Origin: Brevibacterium sp. JSBI002
GTDB lineage: Bacteria; Actinomycetota; Actinomycetes; Actinomycetales; Brevibacteriaceae
Assembly (NCBI RefSeq): GCF_026013965.1
Contig: NZ_CP110341.1
Coordinates: forward strand, 868,001 to 932,000
DNA: 64,000 nucleotides
Direction of reading: 5' to 3'
In this document: piece after piece, positions 55,305 through 64,000 of the stretch
Position numbering within the stretch: the first letter of the stretch is position 1
Layout: each line of letters starts with the position of its first letter
Translations under genes and position numbers: made by a program
The notes under the pieces: model-generated
Seen by the model: the letters and a program-made list of their open reading frames with translations, nothing else
What the model was told of the DNA's origin: nothing
Database searches by the model: none

Positions 55305-56918
55305 ATGAAAGCAGTGGGAACTGCGGTCAGTCCGGCGACGGGACAGGTCAACTCCGAGGCCCACGCCGAACTCATCGCTGAACTCCGGGAGCGCATTGCG
55401 GCCACAGCCCGCGGCGGTTCCGAGAAGTCCAGGCAGCGCCATATCGATCGCGGAAAGCTGCTGCCGCGTGAGCGCGTCGAGCATCTCCTCGACCCCGGCA
55501 CTCCCTTCCTCGAACTCTCTCCGCTGGCCGCCAACGGCATGTACGATGATGCCAGCCCAGGTGCCGGAATCATCACCGGAATCGGGCGGGTCGCCGGCCG
55601 CGAATGCGTGATCGTGGCCAATGACGCCACCGTCAAGGGCGGAACCTACTACCCGGTGACCGTGAAGAAGCACCTCCGGGCCCAGGAAGTCGCCAAAGAG
55701 AACAGCCTTCCGTGCATCTACCTCGTCGACTCCGGTGGCGCGAACCTGCCGAATCAGGACGACGTCTTCCCCGACCGGGAGCACTTCGGTCGCATCTTCT
55801 TCAACCAGGCGACCCTGTCGGCAGCGGGCATCCCGCAGCTGGCCGCCGTCATGGGCTCCTGCACCGCCGGCGGCGCCTACGTCCCCGCGATGGCCGACGA
55901 ATCGATCATCGTCTCCGAGCAGGGCACGATCTTCCTCGGAGGCCCACCGCTGGTCAAGGCCGCCACCGGTGAGGAAGTCACCGCCGAGGAGCTCGGCGGC
56001 GGAGCGCTGCACTCCCGCGTCTCCGGCGTCACCGACCACCTCGCGGCCAACGACCCCCATGCGCTGGAGATCATGCGGGACATCGTCTCGACTCTCGGGC
56101 CGAAGAGCACCCCGAACTGGGACGTCATCGAATCCCGCCTGCCGGCACACTCGCCGGAGGAGCTGACCTCCGTCGTACCCGTGGACTCGCGCACACCGTA
56201 TGACGTCCGCGAGGTCATCGCCCGCCTCGTCGACGGATCCGAGTTCCACGAGTTCAAAGCCGAATACGGCACGAGCCTCGTCACCGGATTCGCTCACCTC
56301 GACGGACACCCGGTCGGCATCATCGCCAACAACGGCATCCTCTTCGGCGAATCCGCGCAGAAGGGCGCCCACTTCATCGAACTCTGCGACCAGCGCAGCG
56401 TGCCCCTGGTGTTCCTGCAGAACATCTCCGGATTCATGGTCGGCCGCGATTACGAAGCCGGCGGCATCGCCAAACACGGCGCGAAGATGGTCAACGCCGT
56501 CGCCACAGCCCGCGTCCCGAAGTTCACCGTCGTCATCGGCGGCTCCTTCGGCGCCGGCAACTACTCGATGTGCGGCCGCGCGTACTCCCCGCGCTTCCTG
56601 TGGATGTGGCCCAATGCCCGCATCTCCGTGATGGGCGGAGAGCAGGCCGCCAGTGTGCTCTCGACCGTCAGACGCGACCAGCTCGAGGCCCGCGGCGAGG
56701 AGTGGAGCGCTGCCGACGAGGACACCTTCAAACAGCCCATCCGCGACCAGTACGAAGCCCAGGGCAACCCGTACTACTCGACGGCACGGCTATGGGACGA
56801 CGGCATCATCGAACCCGGTGACACCCGCCAGGTGCTGGCACTGGCCCTCGAACTCGCCCGCTTCGGACCGATGGAACGCCCGCTGAACGCCAGCGGCTAC
56901 GGCGTCTTCAGAATGTGA
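55305..56918 (+). CDS. Methylcrotonyl-CoA carboxylase-type beta (carboxyltransferase) subunit
   Basis: 537 aa. Carboxyltransferase of a biotin-dependent acyl-CoA carboxylase. N-terminal [65 protein letters not shown], and C-terminal [82 protein letters not shown]. The last block is characteristic of 3-methylcrotonyl-CoA carboxylase rather than propionyl-CoA carboxylase, indicating leucine breakdown. The next gene (alpha) starts at the stop. Confidence 0.9.
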   Translation: MKAVGTAVSPATGQVNSEAHAELIAELRERIAATARGGSEKSRQRHIDRGKLLPRERVEHLLDPGTPFLELSPLAANGMYDDASPGAGIITGIGRVAGRECVIVANDATVKGGTYYPVTVKKHLRAQEVAKENSLPCIYLVDSGGANLPNQDDVFPDREHFGRIFFNQATLSAAGIPQLAAVMGSCTAGGAYVPAMADESIIVSEQGTIFLGGPPLVKAATGEEVTAEELGGGALHSRVSGVTDHLAANDPHALEIMRDIVSTLGPKSTPNWDVIESRLPAHSPEELTSVVPVDSRTPYDVREVIARLVDGSEFHEFKAEYGTSLVTGFAHLDGHPVGIIANNGILFGESAQKGAHFIELCDQRSVPLVFLQNISGFMVGRDYEAGGIAKHGAKMVNAVATARVPKFTVVIGGSFGAGNYSMCGRAYSPRFLWMWPNARISVMGGEQAASVLSTVRRDQLEARGEEWSAADEDTFKQPIRDQYEAQGNPYYSTARLWDDGIIEPGDTRQVLALALELARFGPMERPLNASGYGVFRM

Positions 56919-58944
56919 GCCCCTCCATGACGAAAATGTTCTCAACAGTCCTCATCGCCAACCGCGGCGAGATCGCCCTGCGCGTCATCCGCACCTGCCG
57001 CCGACTCGGCATCCGCACCGTCGCCGTCTACTCCGACGCCGACGCCCATGCGGCCCACGTCAAGGCCGCCGACACCGCGGTCCACCTGGGGCCGGCGGCA
57101 GCCTCCGAGTCCTACCTGCGCATCGACAAAGTCATCGCCGCAGCACAGGCCACGGGAGCCGAAGCCATCCACCCCGGCTACGGCTTCCTGTCGGAGAACG
57201 CCGAATTCTCCGCCGCCTGCGCCGACGCGGGAATCGTCTTCCTCGGCCCCGGTGCCGAGGCGATCCGGACGATGGGCGACAAGATCACCGCGAAGCAGGC
57301 CGTCTCCTCCCGCGGGGTGCCGCTCGTACCCGGGACGAAGGACGCCGCGATGAGCGACGAAGCCCTCATCGCGGCCTCGACGGACATCGGCTTCCCCGTA
57401 CTCATCAAGCCCTCCGCCGGTGGCGGCGGAAAAGGCATGCACGCGGTCTTCGAGGCCGGCAAGCTCGCCGAGGCGCTGCGGACCGCCCGCCGCGAAGCCG
57501 CGAGCTCCTTCGGCGACGACACCCTGTTCCTCGAACGCCTCGTCGCCACCCCGCGCCATATCGAAGTCCAGATCATGGCCGACTCTCACGGCAATGTCAT
57601 CCACCTCGGCGAACGCGAATGCTCCCTGCAGCGCCGTCACCAGAAGGTCATCGAGGAAGCACCCTCGGCGCTGCTGGACGAAGAGACCCGCGCCCGAATC
57701 GGCCAGGCTGCCTGCGAGACCGCGAAATCCGTCGGCTACGTCGTGCCGGCACCGTCGAATTCATCGTCGGGGCAGACCGTCCCGATGAGTTCTTCTTCAT
57801 GGAGATGAACACTCGACTGCAGGTCGAACACCCCGTCACCGAGGAGGTCACCGGAGTCGACCTCGTCGAACTCCAGCTGCGCGTCGGCGCGGGCGAAGAG
57901 CTGCCGCTGACGCAGGATGACATCACGCTGACCGGGCACTCGATCGAAGCGAGAATCTACGCCGAGGACCCCTCGCGCGGATTCCTGCCCACCGGCGGTC
58001 GCGCCCTCGACGTCGTCTTCCCGAAAGGAGAGGGCATCCGCGTCGACGCCGGGCTCGAAGCCGGGCAGACCATCGCCTCGGACTACGACCCGATGATCGC
58101 CAAGCTCATCGTCCGCGCCGATCACCGCGCCCAGGCCATCGCCCGTCTCGATTCCGCGCTCGCCGCCTCGGCGGTTCCGGGAATCGTGACGAACATCGAC
58201 TTCCTGCGCACCCTCGTGAGCCTGCCCGAGGTGGTCGCCGGTGATCTCGACACCTCACTCATCGACAACCTCGGCGAGGATCAGCTGGCGCACTGCGCCG
58301 ATGAGACGCACGCGCAGCTGGCGGCCGCCGCTGTCACGGTCACCGGGGGAGCGGCAGGCACGACCCTGACCGGACCGGTCACGGACGCGGAGCTGACCGC
58401 GAATCGGTCGGCCGCCTCGGCGTGGGCAGGACCCAGCGCCTGGCGCACCTCACGTCCGGACTTCCGCGCCACGGTCACCCTGGCCACGGGCGGAGAGACG
58501 GTCGACGTCGAGGCTCGAGCGGGAGCCGTCGAGGTCGACGCCGACGGACTGTGGCATGTCACCCTCGACGGGATTCAGCACACGGCGCGGATCTTCTCCG
58601 ATGCCCGTGACCGCAGCATCTGGGTGAGCACCGACACCGGAATTCACGTCTTCACCAGACCCCTGGCCGATTCGTCGCTGACGCCTGGGCTGGAAGGCGC
58701 CGAGGTGCTCGCCCCGATGCCCGGCTCCGTCGTCGACATCAAGGTCGAGACCGGGGACGCGGTGGAACAGGGAGATCCGATCGTCATCGTCGAAGCGATG
58801 AAGATGGAGCACGTGCTCACCGCACCCGCAGCCGGAATCGTCACCGTCACCGCCGTCGAAGGTGCCCAGGTCGCCCTCGACGAAGTGCTTGCCACCGTCG
58901 TCGAGGGAGCCGCAGCCGAGGCCGTCGCAGAAGCCGCCGAATAG
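56915..58944 (+). pseudogene. Acyl-CoA carboxylase alpha subunit (biotin carboxylase/BCCP) with one-base deletion
   Basis: Biotin carboxylase partner of the beta subunit; about 676 aa if repaired. GTG start overlaps the beta stop. N-terminal ATP-grasp part is normal ([73 protein letters not shown]). At about 57743 the frame breaks: AKSVGYV is followed by VPAPSNSS, while one frame over reads [37 protein letters not shown]. One G added after 57742 restores GYVGAGTVEF. The C-terminus carries the biotinyl lysine in EAMKMEHV (codon 58801). True mutation or assembly error cannot be told. Confidence 0.88.
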
Positions 58945-58991
58945 TCACCAGCCACTCACACCACAACCACGCCACAAGCGGGGAGGAAACA

Positions 58992-60164
58992 ATGGAAACC
59001 TTTGTACCGGGAATGCTGCCTGAAGAATACGAAGACCTGCGCCAAGGTGTCGCGAAGTTCGCCGACGAAGAGGTCGCACCCGTCTCAGCCGAACTCGACG
59101 CCAAGCACGAGTTCCCCTACGACCTCGTTGCGAAGATGGGCGAGATGGGGCTGTTCGGTCTGCCTTTCGACGAAGAGTACGGCGGAATGGGCGGCGACTA
59201 CTTCGCTCTGTGCCTGGCCATCGAAGAACTCGGCCGGGTCAACCAGTCCCTGGCCATCACGCTCGAAGCCGGGGTCTCGCTCGGGGCGATGCCGATCTAC
59301 CGCTTCGGCACCGAAGAGCAGAAGAAGGAATGGCTGCCGAAGCTTACCGACGCCTCGGGCCTGGCCGCCTTCGGCCTGACCGAACCCGAGGCCGGATCCG
59401 ATGCCGGCGGCACCCGGACCAAGGCCACTTTGGACAACGGGACCTGGACGATCAACGGCAGCAAGTGCTTCATCACGAACTCCGGAACCGACATCACCCG
59501 CCTGGTCACCGCTACCGCCGTGACCGGAACCCGAACGTCGAAGTCGGGCCGCGAAGTGCCTGAGATCTCGACGATCATGATTCCGACCGGCACCCCCGGC
59601 TTCACCGCCGAACCGGCCTATGACAAGGTCGGCTGGAACTCCTCGGATACGCACCCGCTCACCTTCGACAACGTGCAGGTGCCCGAAGCGAACCTCCTCG
59701 GTGAACGCGGACGCGGCTACGCGAACTTCCTGCGCATCCTCGACGAGGGCCGCATCGCCGTGGGCGCCCTGTCCGTCGGCGCCGCCCAGGGCTGTGTCGA
59801 CGAATCCGTGAAGTACGCGAAGGAGCGCCAGGCCTTCGGCAAGCCGATTGCCGACTTCCAGGGCATCTCCTTCAAGATCGCCCGTATGGAAGCCCGCGTC
59901 GTCGCCGCCCGGTCGGCGTACTACCTGGCGGCTTCGCGGATGCTCGCCGGACTGCCGTTCAAGAAGGAAGCCGCCATTGCGAAGATGATCGCCGGCGAAG
60001 CAGCCATGGACAATGCTCGCGACGCCACCCAGATCCACGGCGGCTACGGCTTCATGAACGAATACCTCGTCGCCCGCCACTACCGCGACTCGAAGATCCT
60101 CGAAGTCGGCGAAGGCACCACCGAGGTCCAGCTCATGCTCATCGCCCGCGAACTCGGACTCTGA
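58992..60164 (+). CDS. Acyl-CoA dehydrogenase (branched-chain type, AcdH/LiuA-like)
   Basis: 390 aa with GGGGAGGAAAC before the ATG. FAD-dependent alpha-beta dehydrogenation of a short or branched acyl-CoA. Motifs: YGGMGGDYFALCLAIEELGRVNQSLAITL, LAAFGLTEPEAGSDAGGTRTKA, CFITNSG, RGYANFLRILDEGRIAVGALSVGAAQGCVDESVKYAKERQAFGKPI, and C-terminal IHGGYGFMNEYLVARHYRDSKILEVGEGTTEVQLMLIARELGL. The glutamate in VGEGTTEV is in the usual catalytic position; isovaleryl-CoA dehydrogenase has alanine there, so the substrate may be other than isovaleryl-CoA. Last gene of the liu-like operon. Confidence 0.9.
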   Translation: METFVPGMLPEEYEDLRQGVAKFADEEVAPVSAELDAKHEFPYDLVAKMGEMGLFGLPFDEEYGGMGGDYFALCLAIEELGRVNQSLAITLEAGVSLGAMPIYRFGTEEQKKEWLPKLTDASGLAAFGLTEPEAGSDAGGTRTKATLDNGTWTINGSKCFITNSGTDITRLVTATAVTGTRTSKSGREVPEISTIMIPTGTPGFTAEPAYDKVGWNSSDTHPLTFDNVQVPEANLLGERGRGYANFLRILDEGRIAVGALSVGAAQGCVDESVKYAKERQAFGKPIADFQGISFKIARMEARVVAARSAYYLAASRMLAGLPFKKEAAIAKMIAGEAAMDNARDATQIHGGYGFMNEYLVARHYRDSKILEVGEGTTEVQLMLIARELGL

Positions 60165-60220
60165 GTTCCTGCTCCTGATCTGAGAGCAGGTGCCGACCTT
60201 CCGTCGGTCACCCATGCCGA

Positions 60221-60282
60221 ATCGCCCGCCGAGGCGGCGCCGCACATCCGTACGGACGTGCGGGGCCGCCTCGGCGGGCGAT
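60221..60282. terminator. Nested hairpin after acyl-CoA dehydrogenase
   Basis: Outer arms ATCGCCCGCCGAGGCGGC (60221-60238) and GCCGCCTCGGCGGGCGAT (60265-60282) pair perfectly over 18 bp; the inner CGCACATCCG / CGGACGTGCG (60241-60250, 60253-60262) pairs with one G-T. Acts as terminator or palindromic repeat; the outer arms contain the over-represented CCGAGGCGG word. Confidence 0.65.
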
Positions 60283-60339
60283 ATTCTGGTCCGATAACAC
60301 CGTGAGGTGAGACGGCGACCGAAGGGGAAGTGGGAGCAC

Positions 60340-61812
60340 ATGGATCTCAGCATGGTGGCATCGGTGGCGACGACGACGTGGATCGTCATCGAATACATCG
60401 TGAAGATCATTGCGGTCGGTGTGGTGCCGGAGAACCGTCGCCCGTCATCGTCATCGGCATGGCTGCTGCTCATCCTGTTCGTGCCGATCGTCGGGATTCC
60501 CGCATTCCTGCTGCTCGGCAGCCCCTATATCGATCAGCGCCGCGCCCGGATCCAGGCCGAAGCGAACGAACTCATGCACGAAGGCGCCGACGACCTGCCC
60601 GATGTGCCGCCGTCGCTGGTCGCCGAACCCGAATTCGTCTCCGTCGCCCAACTGGGGCGGGCACTGACCGCACTGCCGATGGTCACCGGCGACAGTCATG
60701 GGGTTATCTCGGACTACGAGGACTCGATCGAACGGATGGCCGAACTCGTCGACGGGGCACACGAATACGTCCACGTCGAGATCTACATCATGGCGTGGGA
60801 TTCGACGACCGACGTCTTCTTCCAGGCTCTCGAGCGAGCATCTGCGCGCGGGGTCGAAGTCCGTGTCCTGTTCGACCACATCGGATCCCGGAAGTATCCG
60901 GGATTCCACCGGTTCGGCAGACGACTGAACGCCGCCGGCATCGAGTGGCACCTGATGCTGCCGTTCATTCCCTGGCGCGGCAAGGCTCGCCGCATCGATC
61001 TGCGCAACCACCGCAAGCTGCTCGTCATCGACGGCAAGCGGGCGATGATGGGTTCGCAGAACATGATCGATTCGAGCTACCTCAACAGGAAGAACTCACA
61101 GATCGGCCGGAACTGGCACGACATCATGGTCGAGCTCTCCGGGCCCATCGTCGCTGGAATCGAAGCGGTGTTCTCCACCGACTGGTATTCCGAATCGGGA
61201 CAGGCATTGGGCATCCGCCCGTACGAGCGCGACGGAAACGAGCCCGAAGTCGGCGGGGCGACGAGCGCGATGCAGCTGGTTCCTTCGGGCCCCGGGTTCA
61301 CGACCGCTCCGAACCTCAAGGTCTTCACCTCGATGATGTACCTGGCGCAGAAGCGTCTGGCCATCGTCAGCCCCTACTTCGTGCCCGACGAATCGCTGCT
61401 GGCCGCCGTGGAGACCGCGGCCAGGCGTGGGGTCGACGTCGAACTCTACGTCAGCGAGCAGGCGGACCAGTACATGGTCGACCGGGCACAGTCGTCCTAC
61501 TACCGGTCGCTGCTCGAAGCTGGGGTGCGGATCTTCCTGTACCCGAAACCCGCCGTGCTGCACACGAAGTGCTTCATCGTCGACGACCTCTATGCTGTGA
61601 TGGGCTCATCCAACATGGACATGCGCTCGTTCGGCCTCAACTACGAGATCAGCCTGCTGACCACCGGCGGCGACCTGGTCGACGACATCGTCGACGTCGT
61701 CGCCGACTACCAGGACGTCAGCCACGAACTCACCCTGGAGGAATGGGAGAAGCGGCCATGGCCCCGCCGGTACATGGAGTCGGTCATGCGCCTGACCTCT
61801 TCGCTGCAGTAG
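60340..61812 (+). CDS. cls: Cardiolipin synthase (phospholipase D family)
   Basis: 490 aa from the ATG at 60340 (GGGAG upstream). Two N-terminal membrane helices (ASVATTTWIVIEYIVKIIAVGVV, AWLLLILFVPIVGIPAFLLLG) and two HKD catalytic motifs: LRNHRKLLVIDGKRAMMGSQN and VLHTKCFIVDDLYAVMGSSNMDMRSFGLNYE. Catalyses cardiolipin formation at the membrane. Followed by palindromic repeat A. Confidence 0.95.
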   Translation: MDLSMVASVATTTWIVIEYIVKIIAVGVVPENRRPSSSSAWLLLILFVPIVGIPAFLLLGSPYIDQRRARIQAEANELMHEGADDLPDVPPSLVAEPEFVSVAQLGRALTALPMVTGDSHGVISDYEDSIERMAELVDGAHEYVHVEIYIMAWDSTTDVFFQALERASARGVEVRVLFDHIGSRKYPGFHRFGRRLNAAGIEWHLMLPFIPWRGKARRIDLRNHRKLLVIDGKRAMMGSQNMIDSSYLNRKNSQIGRNWHDIMVELSGPIVAGIEAVFSTDWYSESGQALGIRPYERDGNEPEVGGATSAMQLVPSGPGFTTAPNLKVFTSMMYLAQKRLAIVSPYFVPDESLLAAVETAARRGVDVELYVSEQADQYMVDRAQSSYYRSLLEAGVRIFLYPKPAVLHTKCFIVDDLYAVMGSSNMDMRSFGLNYEISLLTTGGDLVDDIVDVVADYQDVSHELTLEEWEKRPWPRRYMESVMRLTSSLQ

Positions 61813-61830
61813 CCGGGCTGGGAAAAGGTT

Positions 61831-61932
61831 GCTTCGCCGAGAAACGGGCTGAGGCACGGCTGCTTCGCCGAGAAACGGGCTGAGTGTCGAGAAACGCACG
61901 TGCGCGCCCGTGTCTCGACACTCAGCCCGTTT
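61831..61932. repeat. Palindromic repeat copy A
   Basis: A 23-bp unit beginning GCTTCGCCGAGAAACG occurs twice in tandem (61831-61853 and 61862-61884); it is followed by a hairpin with 20-bp perfect arms AAACGGGCTGAGTGTCGAGA (61873-61892) and 61913-61932. Related to copy B at 63046 in opposite orientation. Contains the 3' end of the gene at 61922. Confidence 0.82.
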
Positions 61933-62893
61933 TTCGCTGATCAGTCGTCTCGATGGCCCGCTTGATCGCAGCGAAGATGCGAGGTCTGAAGAGGTCGCCG
62001 AAGCTCAGGTTGAAGACCTTGAAGCCGGCGTTGAGAAGATCCATATTGCGCTGATGACTCAATTTGGCCGCCTCATCAGGGCCGTGAGGGTTGAGATAGA
62101 ACTTGCCGAGACCGTGGACTTCCACTGCGACAGCAGCGGACTTGTGCCGAAAGTCATTGCGTCCGATGAACTTGCCCGACTCTGTGAACGTGTCGACCTG
62201 CGGGACCATTCCGGTTACTCCGAAGCGATGGAACTTCACTGCGCAGACCGCCTCGGCTGGAGATTCATATTCGGCGCTCGAGAGATCAACGGCCAAGAGG
62301 GCTCTTCGGCGTCCGCGTTGCCCTTTCGCCAACAGATCGGTGATGTCTGCCCGGTCCACCTCTCCCGAACGGAGTGCTTGAGAGATGAGCGGTACAGAAA
62401 CTTCGAGCGAACGGTCAAGAGCAACGTCAGCCAGAGTCCTGGGCAGAGTGGTGACCGGATAGGCGAACTCGGATGAGACCTGTTCCGGTGGAAGTCTGCG
62501 CGAGTAGATGAACACGCCGTCGTAGTTGCGGGTACGGGAGTTCCTGGAAATCTCGACTTTCGACGATTCGAGTACAGCGGGGTCAAGACAGTGGATGAGC
62601 GCGGCCGAAACATGAGAGAACACATCTCCCGGCAGAAGCTCACCGAGGCGGCATGCGATCTGGACCCTCAGCTCCTCTGCTTCGTCCCGCAGATCTCCGA
62701 AGGCTTTTGGAAACGAAGTGTCGTGATCCGTGGAAAGACCGCGGATGGGTCCGTGATGGCTATCATCACACGACTTGCGGATCACGTAGTGACCCTTCCT
62801 GACTAGGCGCAGGCAGCATCGTTTGGCTTCGGCCAACTGTCTGCGGGACATGCCGAGTCCACGGAGCTGTTGCGCTGTCAGCACTTGGAACAT
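61922..62893 (-). CDS. AbiEi-like / DUF559-type protein
   Basis: 323 aa. N-terminal AbiEi-type HTH (MFQVLTAQQLRGLGMSRRQLAEAKRCCLRLVRKGHYVIR), a middle DVALDRSLEVSVPLISQALRSGEVDRADITDLLAKGQRGRRRALLAV, and a C-terminal endonuclease-like ESPAEAVCAVKFHRFGVTGMVPQVDTFTESGKFIGRNDFRHKSAAVAVEVHGLGKFYL with the E...D-x(n)-E-V-x-G pattern of DUF559/VSR-like nucleases. Such genes are common singletons in actinobacteria, called type IV TA antitoxin-domain proteins; no toxin partner is adjacent. The C-terminus lies inside palindromic repeat A. Confidence 0.75.
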   Translation of the reverse strand: MFQVLTAQQLRGLGMSRRQLAEAKRCCLRLVRKGHYVIRKSCDDSHHGPIRGLSTDHDTSFPKAFGDLRDEAEELRVQIACRLGELLPGDVFSHVSAALIHCLDPAVLESSKVEISRNSRTRNYDGVFIYSRRLPPEQVSSEFAYPVTTLPRTLADVALDRSLEVSVPLISQALRSGEVDRADITDLLAKGQRGRRRALLAVDLSSAEYESPAEAVCAVKFHRFGVTGMVPQVDTFTESGKFIGRNDFRHKSAAVAVEVHGLGKFYLNPHGPDEAAKLSHQRNMDLLNAGFKVFNLSFGDLFRPRIFAAIKRAIETTDQRKTG

Positions 62894-63045
62894 CTATCAA
62901 GGATGATCTTAAAATATGCCAAATGCAAGCAAATACTATTAAACGTGGTTAATTTGTGTGGTCGAATGGTGCAGCTTCGGCGACGGCGAAGGGATTGATG
63001 CAGCACGGGCCTGTGCTGGGTTGCAAGGTCGCCGGCTCCATCGAA

Positions 63046-63160
63046 AAACGGGCTGAGTGTCGAAACACGGGTGTACGCACCCGTGTTTCGACACTCAGCC
63101 CGTTTCTCGGCGGCCCGGGGTGCATGCCCCCTGTCTCTCGGCGAAGGAGGCGTGCCTCAG
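63046..63160. repeat. Palindromic repeat copy B
   Basis: Perfect 28-bp arms (63046-63073, starting AAACGGGCTGAGTGTC; 63078-63105) around a TACG loop. The 3' flank CTCTCGGCGAAGGAGGCGTGCCTCAG (63135-63160) is, when reversed, similar to the 5' flank of copy A, so the two copies are inverted relatives about 1.1 kb apart. It ends at the stop of the HAD gene. Confidence 0.85.
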
Positions 63161-63978
63161 GCGGAGCCTGTGGGGTCGGGGCCGAGGTCGCCGCGGCTCT
63201 CCAGCGGCACGTCCAGCAGATTGTGGACGCCGTCGACGATCTCGTTGGGTCGGAACGGAAAGCGGCGGACATCCTCGGCGGTGGAGATTCCCGACAGCAC
63301 GAGGACCGTGTGCATGCCCGCTTCCATGCCCGCGATGATGTCGGTGTCCATGCGGTCGCCGATCATTGCGGTGCTCATCGAATGGGCGCCGATCCTATTC
63401 AGGGCCGAGCGGAACATCATCGGGTTGGGTTTGCCCACGACGTAGGGTTCGCGGTTCGTCGCCTTCGTGATGAGAGCGGCGATGGCGCCGGTGGCAGGCA
63501 GGACGCCCTCGGGGGAGGGACCGGTGGCGTCGGGGTTCGTGACGATGAAGCGGGAGCCGGCGTCGATGAGGCGGATCGCCTTCGTGATCGCCTCGAACGA
63601 ATATGAATGGGTCTCGCCGACGACGACGAAGTCCGGGTCGTGCTCGGTCATGACGAACCCGGCCTCGTGGATCGCCGTGGTCAGCCCCGCCTCGCCGACG
63701 ACATAGGCCGTGCCGTGCTCGACCTGATTGGACAGGAAATCCGCGGTGGCCATCGCAGAGGTCCAGATGTTCGACTCGGGGACGTCGAGCCCGTTCGAGC
63801 GCAGCCGGGCGGAGAGATCACGAGCGGTGTAGATGGAGTTGTTCGTCAGCACCAGGTAGGGGATATCGGCCTGACGCCACTGGGCGAGCAGCTCTGCGGC
63901 TCCCGGCAGAGGATTGTTCTCCTTGACCAGGACACCGTCCATATCGGTCAGCCAGCAGTCGATCGAATCGCGATCCAT
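63157..63978 (-). CDS. NagD-type HAD-IIA phosphatase
   Basis: 273 aa. HAD motif I WLTDMDGVLVKENNPLPGA (DxD), motif II YLVLTNNSIYTARDLSARL, motif III lysine in YVVGKPNPMMFRSALNRIG, motif IV MIGDRMDTDIIAGMEAGMHTVLVLSG. This is the sugar/nucleotide phosphatase (NagD/AraL) subclass with a C2 cap. Start ATG 63978 near the window edge; GAGGAGAGA lies just upstream. Its last codons touch repeat B. Confidence 0.92.
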   Translation of the reverse strand: MDRDSIDCWLTDMDGVLVKENNPLPGAAELLAQWRQADIPYLVLTNNSIYTARDLSARLRSNGLDVPESNIWTSAMATADFLSNQVEHGTAYVVGEAGLTTAIHEAGFVMTEHDPDFVVVGETHSYSFEAITKAIRLIDAGSRFIVTNPDATGPSPEGVLPATGAIAALITKATNREPYVVGKPNPMMFRSALNRIGAHSMSTAMIGDRMDTDIIAGMEAGMHTVLVLSGISTAEDVRRFPFRPNEIVDGVHNLLDVPLESRGDLGPDPTGSA

Positions 63979-64000
63979 GTCTCTCCTCGAGCTCGGGGTG

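Noticed and set aside
61922..62893. Complete type IV toxin-antitoxin system
   Set aside because: Only the AbiEi-like gene is present; neighbours are cls and a HAD phosphatase, with no AbiEii-type nucleotidyltransferase toxin.

Overview
The window is a continuous piece of a high-GC actinomycete chromosome. Gene content and order suggest a Micrococcales genome, most likely Brevibacterium: dnaX-recR followed by lysC-asd, an actinobacterial Crp, the helicase/secretion-neighbourhood Tad locus, and a thymidylate kinase fused to membrane helices. The genus is an inference and was not tested by any search.

Layout. 1-7.7 kb: dnaX (5' end outside the window), recR, a DUF2975-type membrane protein with its XRE regulator, then lysC-asd (aspartate pathway). 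8-10.9 kb: a zinc/manganese ABC importer. 11-20 kb: metallophosphoesterase, a class A penicillin-binding protein, a DUF4177-like small protein, RidA, a damaged NUDIX gene, a beta-lactamase-fold hydrolase, Crp (minus strand), endonuclease III and a CoA-pyrophosphatase. 20-25 kb: acetyl-CoA synthetase diverging from a very large low-complexity membrane protein. 25.4-33 kb: Tad pilus locus (ssd-tadA-tadB-tadC, GNAT, Flp-like pilin, TadE, TadE-like) converging on a MrfA-like DEAD helicase. 33-44.5 kb: methyltransferase, topA, GNAT, LplA-like ligase, a membrane/thymidylate kinase fusion, holB and an M20 peptidase. 44.75-49.3 kb: tRNA-Thr(CGT) carrying a small integrated island bounded by 56-bp direct repeats, with a truncated integrase, phage-like genes and an FBP-domain gene. 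50-60 kb: fatty-acid oxidation pair fadA-fadB, a quinone-reductase-like gene, and a TetR-controlled acyl-CoA carboxylase/acyl-CoA dehydrogenase set resembling leucine (liu) catabolism. 60.3-64 kb: cardiolipin synthase, an AbiEi/DUF559-like gene bracketed by two related palindromic repeats, and a NagD-type HAD phosphatase.

How the parts work together. Many genes overlap by 4 bases (ATGA or GTGA), so translationally coupled operons are common: dnaX-recR, lysC-asd, the ABC transporter, nth-nudL and ssd-tadA-tadB. Acs, fadAB and the liu-like cluster point to growth on acetate, fatty acids and branched-chain amino acids. Crp and a TetR regulator are plausible controllers, and candidate operators are visible.

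Main surprises: the tRNA-Thr island, in which both junctions rebuild a tRNA terminator; three apparent single-base deletions (NUDIX, membrane/thymidylate kinase, carboxylase alpha), which may be real or assembly errors; several long perfect palindromes, including an inverted pair of related repeats; and a strongly over-represented CCGAGGCGG 9-mer. I found no CRISPR array, rRNA or complete insertion sequence, and no clearly new multi-gene defence system.
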